A stretch of 64,000 nucleotides of DNA from contig NEEC01000012.1 in NCBI GenBank assembly GCA_002189035.1, positions 1,984,001-2,048,000 of the forward strand. The letters are read 5' to 3'. The notes beneath the pieces were generated by a model. The model made no database searches. It was given only the letters and a program-made list of their open reading frames with translations, and was not told where the DNA came from. Position numbers and translations under genes: made by a program. The DNA is from Utricularia gibba. Lineage: Eukaryota > Streptophyta > Magnoliopsida > Lamiales > Lentibulariaceae. Numbering within the stretch: the stretch's first letter is position 1; every line of letters starts with the position of its first letter. Below, one piece after another: positions 23,942-35,707 of this stretch.

Positions 23942-26914
23942 ATGGTTGACAACAGGGAAAATGAATGGAGAGACTTAGCGAGGAAAATGCTGCCTCCGGG
24001 AGCTCCCGTTCCCGATGAAGATAATATGGATTACTCAATAGCGTTAGAGTTTAATGGTCCTGCACTTTCATATGATCTCCCGAGGGTTGAACCATTTCCG
24101 TTGGTTCCTGATTCTCTTCGTGTTGCCGATACAGTTTCCAATTCGATAAGTGTGGTGGCTCATGATCATGATTCAATACCTACACCTCTTCCCGTTTCTC
24201 ACATTGCTACCTTGCAGAGGGATAACTCTGTTTCTTCACAGTCACTTTCTGCTGCTTCTGATTCACACTGCTCAGTGCAGGGTAGTGGAGAGAGCGAGCT
24301 TCCTGGAACCACAAATGAAGGTAGGAGGAAAATGGTGGTTAGGTTCAATACTGCAGAGAGATCAAAGAGTACAGGAGTAGATGCAGAGAAGCAAGTTTTT
24401 CCTGAGTCCGTAGGTTCCCTTAAAGAGAAAAAGAAAAGAAAGAAAACAAGGGTGTGCTATAGATGTGGTAAAGGGAAGTGGGAGTCTAAGGAAGTTTGCA
24501 TAGTATGTGATGCAAGGTATTGCTGCAGTTGTGTGCTGAGAGCAATGGGCTCTATGCCTGAGGGGCGTAAGTGTGTGACATGTATCGGAGAGCCTATCGA
24601 CGAGATTAAACGAATAAGTTTAGGGAAACGCTCGAGAGTTTTGTCTCGTTTGCTCAGTCCCTTGGAAGTCAAGCATATCATGAAGGCAGAGAGGGAATGC
24701 TTTGCTAATCAGCTCCGTCCACAACAGGTAATCGTCAATGGCTGCCCTCTGAAGCCTGATGAGATGGCTGATCTTCTTGGCTGCCCCCTCCCTCCTAGGA
24801 AACTGAAGCCAGGCCGATACTGGTATGATAAAGAATCCGGTTTCTGGGGGAAGGTAAAGAAAATATGCATAAAGCTCAACCATGTGTAGATTCTTTGTTG
24901 TATGATATATTGATCTTGTTCATTTCACAGGAAGGTGAAAAACCTGACAAAATTATCAGTTCAAATTTGAACTTTTCTGGAAAGCTAAGTCCAAATGCTA
25001 GTAATGGGAATACAGAGGTTTACATTAATGGTAGACAAATCACAAAGCTTGAGCTCAGAGTACTCAAGGTCTGTCCTTTCTCTTTGAACTCGTTCAATAG
25101 CATATCAAGTTCCTGTTACATTCGTTTTGTTTTTGAGCCTCAGTTAGCAAATGTGCAGTGCCCTCGTGATACCCATTTTTGGGTGTACAACGATGGCACG
25201 TATGAAGAGGAAGGCCAGAATAAAATCAGAGGAAACATTTGGGAAAAGGTGTGTAACATCCTGATGGAGTTTTACTGGTACTCTGCTTCTTTAGGAACTA
25301 ACTGTCTTTGGATTCTTGCTGTAAGCAGGCCTCAACCCGATTTTATGCTCCTTGCTCTCCTTGCCTGTACCTCAAGCTCAGCAGCTTCATGCGAATAGGG
25401 ATGAAGCAAGCAACTATGCAGCTAGTGCTCCACACCATTCAGATAACAAAAAGATTCAGAGGCTTCTTCTTCTTGGCCCAGAAGGTTCTGGCACGAGCAC
25501 TATTTTCAAGCAGGTGACTGCTTTCTTAAACCATATAACCTGCAGTTTGATGAAGATTGTGGTTTCAAAGAAGGTGATGTATATTGTTGAACAGGCAAAA
25601 TTTCTATACGGGAAATGGTTCACTGCTGAGGAACTTGAGGATATTAAACTTATGATTCAGAGCAACTTGTACAAATATCTCAGCATTCTGCTTGATGGCC
25701 GTGAGCGTTTTGAGGAGGAGGCTGCTACAGCTGTTTCGGAGACCCAGGGCCTCAAAGACCAAGGTAGTTTTGTCCTTGTGCTCATAAAATTAAGACCTTT
25801 GGCTCCCAGAGCTTCAAAATTTGCTGCAACAGGTGGACAGTGTGTGAGTATGTATTCCCTGAATCCTCGACTGAAGCACTTCTCAGATTGGCTGTTGGAC
25901 ATCATAGCCACAGGAGATTTGGATGCATTCTTTCCTGCAGCAACACGTGAATATGCGCCTCTTGTCGAAGAAGTCTGGAGAGATCCTGCCATCCAGGCAA
26001 CTTACAAGAGAAAGAACGAGCTCCACTTCCTCCCAGATGTGGCTGAATATTTTCTCAGCAGGGTAGGTGGCTATTGCCTTTTTTCAATCCTGAAAACCAC
26101 ATTTTACCTGTCTTCATCCTGCAGCTTAGTTTGATTCTCCTGCTTCACATCAGGCTGTCGAAATATCGAGCAACGAGTATGAACCCTCAGACCGTGACAT
26201 TCTCTATGCAGAAGGAGTCACTCATGGAAATGGGCTGGCTTTCATGGAGTTCTCAATCGATGATCGCAGCCCGGTGTTCGAAGGGTACACTGAGAATGTG
26301 GAAGGTGCAGGAACAAGGTATCAACTGATCCGGGTGAAGGCTAATGGGATGGCAGAAGGATGCAAATGGGTGGATATGTTGGAAGATGTAAGGGCTGTTG
26401 TGTTCTGCATCGCCCTCAGCGAGTATGATGAGGTATGTGGCACCGAGAACAAGATGATAAAGAGCAGGGAACTCTTCGAGGCCATAATCAGGCTTCCCTG
26501 TTTCAAGAACACCAGATTCATCCTCATTCTGAACAAATACGACTTGTTGGAGGAGAAGATCAGCCGTGTGCCACTGCATGTCTGCAAGTGGTTCAGTGAC
26601 TTCCGGCCGATCGGAGTTGGCGGCCATAGCAGCAACCCAACGCTGCAATGGCACAGCAAGCGTATTTCTACATGGCCATGAAGTTCAAGCATCTGTACAC
26701 CTCTGTAACCGGGCAAAGGCTGTTTGTGTGGCACACTAAAGCCAGAGATGGATCAAGCGTTGACGAGGCTTTCAAGTATGTGCAGGACATAGTGCGCTGG
26801 GATGCTGAGAAGCATCAAAACTACTTTGGCGCTGGCAACAACGAGGACTCCTTCTACAGCACCACGGATATTGCATGTTCCCCGGTCCACAGCTCAAGTC
26901 ACAGGCAAGAATGA
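23942..26914 (+). CDS. XLG3: Extra-large guanine nucleotide-binding protein, XLG3-like
   Basis: XLGs are plant-specific G-alpha-like proteins that bind G-beta/gamma and act in immunity, root growth and hormone responses. Exons: 23942-24853, 24931-25068, 25144-25248, 25329-25513, 25595-26062 (containing a probable 69-base intron, 25764-25832) and 26154-26914. The N terminus has [20 protein letters not shown], then a Lys-rich signal ([10 protein letters not shown]) and the Cys-rich region [20 protein letters not shown]. The G-alpha part has the degenerate P-loop [33 protein letters not shown], and the guanine-specificity motif [10 protein letters not shown]. The tail [10 protein letters not shown] is XLG-like. 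Single bases are missing at about 25341-25344 and 26635. With them restored and the 69-base intron removed, the model gives 833 residues. The choice of XLG3 over XLG1/2 rests on the N-terminal MLPPGAP block. Confidence 0.93.
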
Positions 26915-28658
26915 AAGAGGACACAGTGTACAGTGTACAATATATGCATTGGCCATGGCATTTGGACTGTACTCTTATCTATGCGGTTTTGCACAACTAA
27001 TGCTGCATGTGCTGAATTGAGGGAACTCTCCAAATTGTATTCTCGTCTCAATCAATTCATTTACACCAACCTGTTCAAAGGAATAACATCCAAGCTTTGT
27101 GTATACACAAGGAATTGCAGAGGCAGAGCTGCTCATCAGCTCCTAGCTGCATTGCCATGATGAGGTTGGTGTCTGTAGTGTGTCAGCCGCAGAGCCTGCA
27201 AATGGGAAGAACTGCAGACCTGTTTGACTCATAATTCACTGAACATGGGACCTAACACTGCTTTGGAGGCATTTTTCACAACGAAAAGTCTACAAGAGAC
27301 TAATGCCCAAAAGCCATATCAAACTGGTGTTAGATCCCAGAGACAGACGATAACCAAGGATTTTAAGGGCAACTTCGCTTTCGCGTTCATCAAATGTAAA
27401 GTATTCAGCTTTTCAATCCTAGTTGCAGTAGAAGAATCCAGAAAACATGATTTTTCACAGGTTGTGCAGGAGGATCTTACGGCCATTCTACCACTCACCT
27501 CTCATGGCCTTTGAACCCTCCTTTGAGGGTTACCATAAAAAGACCACTGGAAGCGAAACGCATTCATGTGCTTGTCCTTACAGTTGGATGTCAATCTGTC
27601 AAATGTCGGGGAGAGTTTGATTAGAGTTGTAATATGTTCGAACCCAAACATAACGTATTCAGGTCAGTTTGATATATTTGAAAATGAGAAACCCTAGTTT
27701 CGATTTTAAGACCAGTTTGATATATTTGACCCTAGTTTCGATTTTAAGACCATTTCATGGTTTTTACATGTGGCACTTTCATTTCATTTATTAGATTTCT
27801 TAAGATCATTGTAGTAATATAATTTTATTTCCTGATTTTATTAAATGAATTTTCATTTACATTATAGAAATCCATTAAAATGGATATAAAAAAATGACAC
27901 ATCAAATTTGCAGAAATGATTTATGTTACGAAAATGATTATAAATAAAATGAAAATTTAGTAACTATATTTATGAAAATATAATAAAAGTAACATGGCAC
28001 TCCAAATTTTCGGAAACCATTAGACATGCTCTTATGGAATCAATGGAATCGATGGTTAGAAATTGATGAATCATCAATTTCATTTTTAAATAATCATAAT
28101 CATGCTTAATAACAATCATATCAACTTGAAAAAACATTAAAAAGAATGATGTATTTTTTAAATATGCTCAACGACTTATATAAATATCTAGAAAACATTC
28201 TTTATTTTGAGGACTGTTTATAAGTACTCGAAGTTTAGAAAATCCTTTAAAAACGACATGTTTCGTAGTTTAGAAATTAATTTCTAAAAATATTATTCAA
28301 TTCCGATTTTGATTTGTTTCAACGTTTTTGCTTCCAATTTTACTTTGATTCATAGTTTAAAAATATGATTTCGGTTCAAAATCAGAATCAAAGTGAAAAG
28401 TAAATCAAAATTTATTGAATGGACGATTTAAAAAAACCATTCGATTTTAAGTCGCAACTCTAAGTTTAATTATATTCAGGTCCAACCCATCAATTTAAAA
28501 TTTGTAAACCCGTTTCAGTACGAGCAGCCGGGAAATAAGGCCCGGGTCCGTGTGGCCCATACCGCGAAGGCAGCCCAGGCTGGACCCAAACAAGGGGAAG
28601 CTCCAAGCAACCGCTCTTGTAGATTCCGACGTCATTCTTTCCGATCGGCGATCCGATT
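26915..28658. other. Intergenic region between XLG and MAG2-like gene
   Basis: The first several hundred bases are probably the XLG 3'UTR. From about 27530 the DNA is AT-rich without a supported gene. The open frame 27224-27514 matches nothing I recognise. The last 150 bases (28500-28658), with higher G+C, likely hold the promoter and leader of the next gene. Confidence 0.5.
27665..27750. repeat. Two-copy tandem repeat
   Basis: Unit 1 (27665-27712, 48 bases) begins CAGTTTGATATATTTGA and ends CCCTAGTTTCGATTTTAAGA plus C. Unit 2 (27713-27750, 38 bases) repeats both parts but lacks about ten bases in the middle. The match is otherwise essentially exact, which suggests a recent local duplication. 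Confidence 0.8.
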
Positions 28659-31475
28659 ATGGCCCCTCAGTTACCGCCATGCTCATCTCTCTCGCCCTAC
28701 GCGCTCGAGTTCCTAAATTCCAATTTGAGCTCCGAGGTTGATCTTGCTGGAGGAGCCGCTTTGCTATCGGAACTTCGAGATCAATCCGATGATCTTGCTC
28801 GCTCCATATCTGAACTCAACACCGAATTGCTGGGGCACTTGGCCCGGCATTTCTCGAATTCGGAGAGGGTCGCTTCAGTATTCTCTAGCGTCCGTGGTCA
28901 GTTAGAGGATCTTCGTCGCATTTCTGGTGGCCGTCTGTGGGGTAATCCTGGATTTTGGGCTTTATTTTGGGTTGAATCATGATTTTTTAGGGGACTTGCA
29001 TGAGTGCAGATCCGGAATCCAGTGGAGGCATGTGGGTTAAATTACAGGCAATGGCGAAGGAAGTGGCCAGAGTAGACATTGTGAGAAATTATGCAGGTTT
29101 GGAAACATTGCTATTGGCATTGCCGGGTCTCCTTAGTGTAGAATGGTGAATCTTACCAGATTTTTCGTGAACTGAGGCTGAAATCATGTGCCTTTTTAAT
29201 CTCAGTATCCTGTGTTGTTTTGCTCAAGAATGATTCATTTTAAAAAATCGTTTAATATGCAAGTTTTTGTGGTCTTCATAATATTCAGAGACTGCGCTGA
29301 AGCTTGATATGTTAGTTGCTGATGTTGAAGATGCTGTGACTTCCTCTAGAACTGTAACCCTGAGGAAGCTTCAATCGAAAAATGAAGTAAGTATCCCGTA
29401 AAAGAAGAGTTTCTTGTTTTTTCTTCTTTTTCTTTTTCCCTGTTTCCACTGGTCTTCAGTATTGCTTAGAAAAATGAAAGTGCTTTATATGTAAATATTT
29501 GGAAGGATGATATGAGATGTCCATCAAAAGTTTTTTTTTTCCCCTGCCTTTTCCTTTGCAGGATAAGATTGCAGTTGCTCTAAGAGCTCTTAAACTTACT
29601 GAAGATGTACTTGCCTCAGTTGTAAAGCAGAATCCTCAGTGGTCCAGGCTAATTTCAGCTGTTGATCATAGGATTGATAGGGCCTTGGCAATCCTTAGGC
29701 CTCAGGCTATTGCTGATCATCGTGCCCTTCTCTCTTCTCTTGGGTGGCCTCCATCAGTATCAAACTTGAATTCATCATATTCAGAAACAAGAGCATGCGC
29801 TGATGCGCAGAATCCTCTTTTCACGATGCAAGGAGACTTAAAGATCCGATACTGTGAAAATTTTCTGGCATTATGTGGACTTCAGGAACTTCAGATAAGA
29901 AGAAAATACCGTCAACTTTTGGGGCATTCTGTAAATGTTCCTTTGCATGAACCTCTTTGGGTCATAGAAGAGCTCGTGAATCCCATAATTACTGCATCAC
30001 AGCACCACTTCTCTAAGTGGATCAATAATCCAGAATACATCTTTGCCCTTGTCTATAAGATTACTCTAGACTACGTAGGCTCTATGGATGATCTATTGCA
30101 ACCTTATATTGATGAATCAATGCTATCTGGATACAGCTGCAGAGAAGAGTGGATCTCTGCAATGGTATCATCGCTAGCAACCCACTTTTCCAAAGAAGTA
30201 TTTCCAGTATACGTAAACAACCTTAGTGATGCTGGTAATGCCCATTCTCGAAATCAGGCTAGAATGTCTCTTCTGAATCTGCTGGACTTAATGATTGAAT
30301 TTGATAAAAGATTCCAATCTCTTGCTGCACAATCTGGAGTAATTCCATCTGGCATGGAATATAGCAATCTTGAGAAGATTTCCTCACTTAGTATATTCTG
30401 TGATAGACCCGACTGGCTTGATTTATGGGCTGAAGTTGAGCTTGCTGAAGCACTTGATAAATTGATTCCTGAAATGGAAGATGAAAGAAATTGGATAGAT
30501 ACCCCACCACAGGTCTCTCAACTGCCTGATGAGTTAGAGAATAAATGTCCTATAATTTCAACTGCTGTTATTCGATGCCTGAATTCTGTTATTGATCATT
30601 GTCGGGCACTTCCCAGTGTATCATTGAGGTCTAGATTTGTCCAGTTGACTGTTGGTCCCATAATTAACAAATTTTTGGATTGCCTGCTTCAAAGGTGTCT
30701 TGAAGCAGAGGGTTTAACGGCGTTGACAGATGACACTTCCCTAATAAAAGTTTCTCAGTCTGTTAATACTGTGCATCACGTGGAGGCTGTGTTGAAGGAA
30801 TTCTCTGAAGACATATTCTTTCTGGAGATGGTATCAGACCGACATGCATCTGAAACTGTAGATGCTGATGGTTCTAAAATACAGCTTTCCTCACAAGGAC
30901 CAGAAAGTAATATTCTTTGTGAAGAAATCGAGAAGTTGCAAGGATTCAGAACTGAGTGGGTTGAGAAGTTTTCCACTGTTATACTAAGAGGGTTTGATGC
31001 ACTCTGCCGGGATTACATAAAGAACAAAAAGCAATGGCAGGAGAAGTGTGATGAGGCCTTGTCACTTTCCCGATCATTTGCCCAAGCCATGGATTATTTG
31101 CATAAAAAACTGTCCGTTGTCCAAGATGGATTAAACAAAATGGACTTTACAAGGGTTTGGAGAAGTGTGGCTGCTGCTGTGGATAAGTTTTTCTTCTCAA
31201 GTATTTTGATAGGAAATGTGAAATTTCATGATGGAGGGGTGGAGAGACTTGGGAGTGATCTGGCATTGCTGTTTGGAGTATTTGCAACCTGGTGCATGAG
31301 ACCAGAAGGTTTTTTCCCAAAGATTGCCGAGAGCTTGAAGTTACTGAGAATGGAAAAGCAATTGCTGCAAAGCAATTCCGTTGATGATGAACGGTGGTTA
31401 CGGGACAATGGAATAAAGCACTTAGGTGTTCTCGAGGTACAAAAGGTCGTGAAAAGTAGAATCTTCTCCAGTTGA
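28659..31475 (+). CDS. RINT1-like / MAG2-like vesicle-tethering protein
   Basis: RINT1/TIP20-family proteins are subunits of the DSL1/NRZ tether that captures Golgi-derived COPI vesicles at the ER; in plants MAG2 and its relatives act in storage-protein export. Exons: 28659-28941, 29010-29096, 29289-29386, 29562-31475, giving 793 residues with no frame break. The N terminus (residues 1-100) is a helical coiled-coil region. The RINT1/TIP20 domain fills most of exon 4, with LHEPLWVIEELVNPIITASQ, DRPDWLDLWAEVELAEALDK, TRVWRSVAAAVDKFFFSSIL and LLFGVFATWCMRPEGFFPKI. It ends at the usual place (KVVKSRIFSS). It could be the MAG2 orthologue or the MAG2-like paralogue; the sequence alone does not let me choose. 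Confidence 0.9.
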
Positions 31476-32447
31476 ACTCCATGTACTTCTGCTGGAGTAA
31501 CCGTTTTCTTCTGTTTACATCCATCAAAAAGGGCGTCATTCCCAGTAATAACCCCACTTATTTATTATCAACTGTTGCATGGTTGTGTCCCCGATGCCTG
31601 GATCAATTACCACGCAACAAAATAACTCCATATGTTGAAAATGTCCCCCTGGGGCCCTTTTCAGGTTCATCTCCTCAATTCTCAGGAACCACTACTTCTG
31701 TATAACATGAAGCCGTTCTTTTTTATCAGGCTCTGATGCGTTGATCCTTCTCAAGATTTATCAACATTGGCTTGCACAACTTGCAAACAGAGTTTTCCGC
31801 TTGAAGGGAGAAACACAGGAACAGCGTATCATAGCATCTTGGTATATACCATAGGATTAGTGCAAATGGTTCAATTGAATTACAACCATCATTTTAATAT
31901 CGCCACCCAATGAACTATTCTACTTTCTAGCTTCCCTTTTTAATACTTTTTACCTATTTGTAGGTTTTGAAAATAGAGTATTCAACTCAGACGTAACTCC
32001 TCATTTACAGCTCACTGATTTGATCTGTAATTTACTGTTACGATCGTTGACTATTGTAGGCTGTTGGGGAGGAGTAAAATGAAGTCATTTCGAGGAAGGG
32101 CTATTTTTCATAGGTTTTCTTTGGTATTCTGTTCATACTGTTGTGTTGAATGATCCCAGCCTGTTACCTGCTGTTCCCTCTGGTTGTTCTTGCCGGTTGA
32201 ACGGGCTCCATGGCCTTGTACCCCTTTCATGTGAAGTAAAGAGCTCGATCAATCATGAGCATCCTTTGGAGGATAAAAATGAGAACAAACCACAGTACAA
32301 CTAAAAGGTGTGTTATTTCATTCATATACTACTACTAAATACATCATGTTCAGGGCTCTCTGTAACATATGTAGGAGCATTCATGTTTCAGGCGTATCAT
32401 AGTGATGCTGTCACAAGTTGCAGGTTTGTATACTGGAACACTTTCCA
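31476..32447. other. Spacer between MAG2-like gene and a small minus-strand gene
   Basis: The left part is likely the 3'UTR of the MAG2-like gene and the right part the 3'UTR of the minus-strand gene. The transcripts converge here. Open frames in this stretch show no protein-like features. Confidence 0.5.
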
Positions 32448-32939
32448 TCATTTCCGGATTACCCTCAAGAGGTTCACCATCATCGATACGCACTTCTTCT
32501 TCGATTCGTTTTCCAACTTGTGCTGTGCCTGCAGGAGTCTCTCCTCCAGCTTCTTCTTAGCATCCCTCGCAGACTGATGAAGGTGGCTCTCGTCCCCGGA
32601 GCCCGGGCTTCCTACCAAGTTCTTGGCCTGTAATCAAATATCCCAAGGCATGAATGGCCGTGTGCCGTTCGTTCCCACCGCTTCACCAACAATGAGATCA
32701 TATGCTTACCGCATCCAAAGAGCACGGCTGGAAGTCCGGATAGGGGCGATAGACGGCGGTGCGGATCGGGATGCCTCGGATGGTGTCCGGCGTGTACCTC
32801 CTCCGTGTGTGCTCTATCCCCGGCAACCGACCTGCGATTCATTCTCATAACCAAATCTTAGACGTGCACGATTCCGATTCCGAATAGCGATCGGTATTCG
32901 AATCGCGACGACAAGCGCACCTGGATATCCCGACGGCAT
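32448..32939 (-). CDS. Small unrecognised protein with basic centre and C-terminal coiled coil
   Basis: Three minus-strand exons fit together in phase: 32939-32921, 32831-32710 and 32627-32448, with proper GT/AG borders, giving 106 residues. The first exon encodes only MPSGYPG. Exon 2 reads LPGIEHTRRRYTPDTIRGIP, then AVYRPYPDFQPCSLDA. Exon 3 is charged and helical (SARDAKKKLEERLLQAQHKL) and ends VNLLRVIRK. The sequence has no signal peptide or membrane segment. I do not recognise the family. An alternative first exon is possible, because the overlapping minus-strand frame reads GVIEILTNAVGIS just upstream and looks protein-like, though it would enter exon 2 out of phase unless a base is missing. 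Confidence 0.5.
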
Positions 32940-34074
32940 TGGTAAGTATCTCGATCACTCCTGCAATCTGGAGATGGATATGGAGATGGAGATGGAAGGG
33001 GAGAGCTTGGTGGTGGTTTAAATAAACCCTCAAGCCTTGATGAGTGAGCTTCACTAGTCATTTGTTAAAGCGTTAGGTGAAGGGGGGGGGGGGGGGGGGC
33101 CTTTGCCCTAATTAAGTTCCCATCATCACCAAGTCTTTCTTTTCCTGATTAGGAAATGGGGTGGATTCGATTCTTGACCTAGTGAAAATAATAAAAAAAA
33201 ACACACTATTTCCGGTCAATTCTATGGAATCATGATCCATGTTATATAATTTAATTTATTGATATTAAATAATTACTAATTTCGAATGAATTTATTTAAA
33301 TGAGAATTGTATTAACTTTTAATTCAAAGAAAATTAAGAACATGTTTGGAATAACTCTAATTTCAATAAAATTATTTTTAAAATTGATTTTCGAACAAAA
33401 CATATACTAATTTTACTCTACAGAGTTAAAAGGTAAAGTATTTCAGTTTTTTTAAGAAGTTGATGAACATCTCATCAAACAAAATTTAAAATGTTTCTTA
33501 AATATAGATAATTGTTTTTTTGAAGTTATTTTTTAAAACTACATCAAACAAATTTTAATCATCTATAATATATATATATATATATATATGTATTATTTTA
33601 TTTAATTTTATGATGGTATAAGTAAGGTGAATACTAAATTCATATAATTTATAACTAAAATTGAAAAACCATGGAAACTTATATGCTCAATGGAAAGAAA
33701 GGAATGAGTTAGGGTACATTTTTTGAAATTGGGATGTGAACTACACTTGTCAAGTGTTGCACATGTAAATCAACATCTGCAAGGGGCTTCAGTTTCAAGC
33801 ATTGCCGGTTTCTTGTACTGGAAAGAAGACGGATGGGAATCCACAGCTGCAGCAGCAAACGGGCAACGCAGCCTCCTTGAGTTGCTGTGAATGGTGTGTG
33901 TCTCTGAGCTTGTGACTCTTCTCTTTCAGGCATACAGCTCGTCGCCTGTTTTGTCGCCTCCGCCGCTGTTTCACAGCAAATGCACGTTATACTGTTGCTG
34001 CTTATGTGCAGTTGCAGTCATAGGAATGGGACTGAACTGAAAAGGGGCATCAGAGGATTTGATTCTGCATTTGG
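32940..34074. other. Intergenic region with poly-G and (TA)n tracts
   Basis: A run of 18 G lies at 33082-33099, about 145 bases upstream of the small minus-strand gene. A (TA)n microsatellite lies near 33568-33588. The rest is AT-rich up to about 33700. The stretch 33700-34074 is likely the 3'UTR of the KNOX gene. No coding region is supported. Confidence 0.55.
33082..33099 (+). repeat. Poly-G homopolymer, 18 bases
   Basis: An uninterrupted run of 18 G is seen on the plus strand, flanked by GGTGAA and CCTTTGCCC. Length in such tracts is unreliable in any assembly. Confidence 0.9.
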
Positions 34075-35707
34075 TTACCTCTTGCGCTTGCTTTTCTGGG
34101 AAGATGAAGATGAAGGATTGCTGTGCCAGTTGCGCTTTCTTTGGTTGATGAACCAGTTGTTTATCTGCTTCAGCTGCAGTCCTGTTTCTTGAACCAGTCT
34201 TGCCTTGTCTTCCTCCTGCATTCATTCCATAAGATTCCGTCTAAAGATCCAGCTAAAGTGGTAGAAACTTACAGTGGGATAAGGCCACTTGGAATGGGAT
34301 TTCCACCAAGCTTTCAACACAGAAGTGGTGTCTCCGGGGAGCTTTCCAGCTCTTCTTTTTCTCAGTATTTCTTCCCTGATATCCACAATCTTGTCTTTGT
34401 AACCCTGCAAAGAAGCACCAAACAGCTCGCTAAAATGAACAACAATCACGAGAAGAAGGGAAGTTAATGTCAATGTATGAGACCTGCTTCAGCTCATGTT
34501 TCAGTTCCTGTCTCACTCTTTCCATCAAAGATCGTTCCGATTCGCTCATAACAAGAGGGCCGAACCCCATATTGTCCGGTCCATCGACGCTTTCGTCGAA
34601 CAAGTTGGTTTCGCTGTCGCCCTGGTCATCGTCATCATCGGACATGGTTGCTCCGGTGCCTTCTCCTGGTGCCACCCCTGTGATTGCATGATCAGATCAG
34701 GGAGTGGATAGAGAAGCAGAAGCCAGAGTGTTTCTTTGAAACCAGAAGTTTGGTATACCAGTCAAGCTCTGCAGGGATTGCTCGAGCTCCCAACAAGCCA
34801 TGACGGCTTCCATAGCGTGCACACGAACGTGCTGCTGGAGCTGCTCTTTAAACGATGAAAGCAGCAGAACGTAATGCGTCTACACAGAATCAAAATGCCA
34901 TTGTGAACAAGAGATGATCTCAACCAAAGTAACAAAAACACAGGATTCTGAATCATTGCATCCAAACTGTGCACATAAATCGAGGAGATGCTTTCGGAGG
35001 CAAGAAAAGGAAAACAAGAGGATATGTTGATACAAAAATATATGCATTGCACTGTAGAAACTACAGGAAGATGGATGAATGGAGTCAGAAAGAAAGGATC
35101 ATGTAAGGAATGAAAAACAAGCATGGTTCTAGTTTCCCAAATGAACAAGAGACAAAAGGATGTAAATTTCACTGTAAAAAATAAAGAGACAAGGAGCTTG
35201 AAAATCGAGCCCTCAAAAGTGGAATCGGAAAAAGGGGGAGTGTGGGTGTTACCATGAAATGGTCGAGGTCCTTTTGGTCGAGGGGCGGTTGAGACTGTGC
35301 GAGAAGGGAATACTTAGCGACAACCTGCTGCGACTGCGCGAGCTGGGCGTCGATTCTGGTGAGTTGGTCCACCGGCGTCGCGATACGAAGACACGCCACG
35401 TGCGCCGCCAATAGCTCCTCGTAGAGTGGGTGGCTCAGAATATCCGCCTTGCACTTATCTCTCTCCCAGTTACAATTACTGCTGCTGCTGTTATCGCCTC
35501 CCCAGCACCCCCGCCGCCGTCGTGAAACTGATCGGAAGCCCTATCTTGATTCTGGGCGGTGGCGGGGAGCCAGTGGTGGTGCTGCTGCTGTTGGAAACTG
35601 CTGTTCCAATTGGTGGGTGTGTTTTTATCCGAACGGAAAAGGGTGGACGGCGGCGAGGAGTGGTCGGGGTAGTGGAGCGGCATCTGGGTGTGGTCCTGAA
35701 ACGCCAT
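34075..35707 (-). CDS. Class II KNOX homeodomain protein (KNAT3/4/5-like)
   Basis: A TALE-class transcription factor, expected in the nucleus and acting with BELL partners. Class II KNOX genes promote differentiation and secondary-wall programmes. Five minus-strand exons: 35707-35253, 34879-34759, 34677-34484, 34404-34273, 34215-34075. The N terminus is Gln/His-rich ([18 protein letters not shown]). KNOX1 is [20 protein letters not shown] to DLDHFM. KNOX2 runs from [20 protein letters not shown] to [10 protein letters not shown]. The ELK domain is [19 protein letters not shown]. The homeodomain has the TALE insertion Pro-Tyr-Pro (SKWPYPT) and [15 protein letters not shown]. One base is missing near 35491-35500; with it the protein has 347 residues. 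The KNAT3-type rather than KNAT7-type assignment rests on RIATPVDQL and KDLDHFMTHYVLLL. Confidence 0.93.

Noticed and set aside
27224-27514. A 96-residue open frame after XLG
   Set aside because: No family resemblance and no splice partners; it lies where the XLG 3'UTR is expected.
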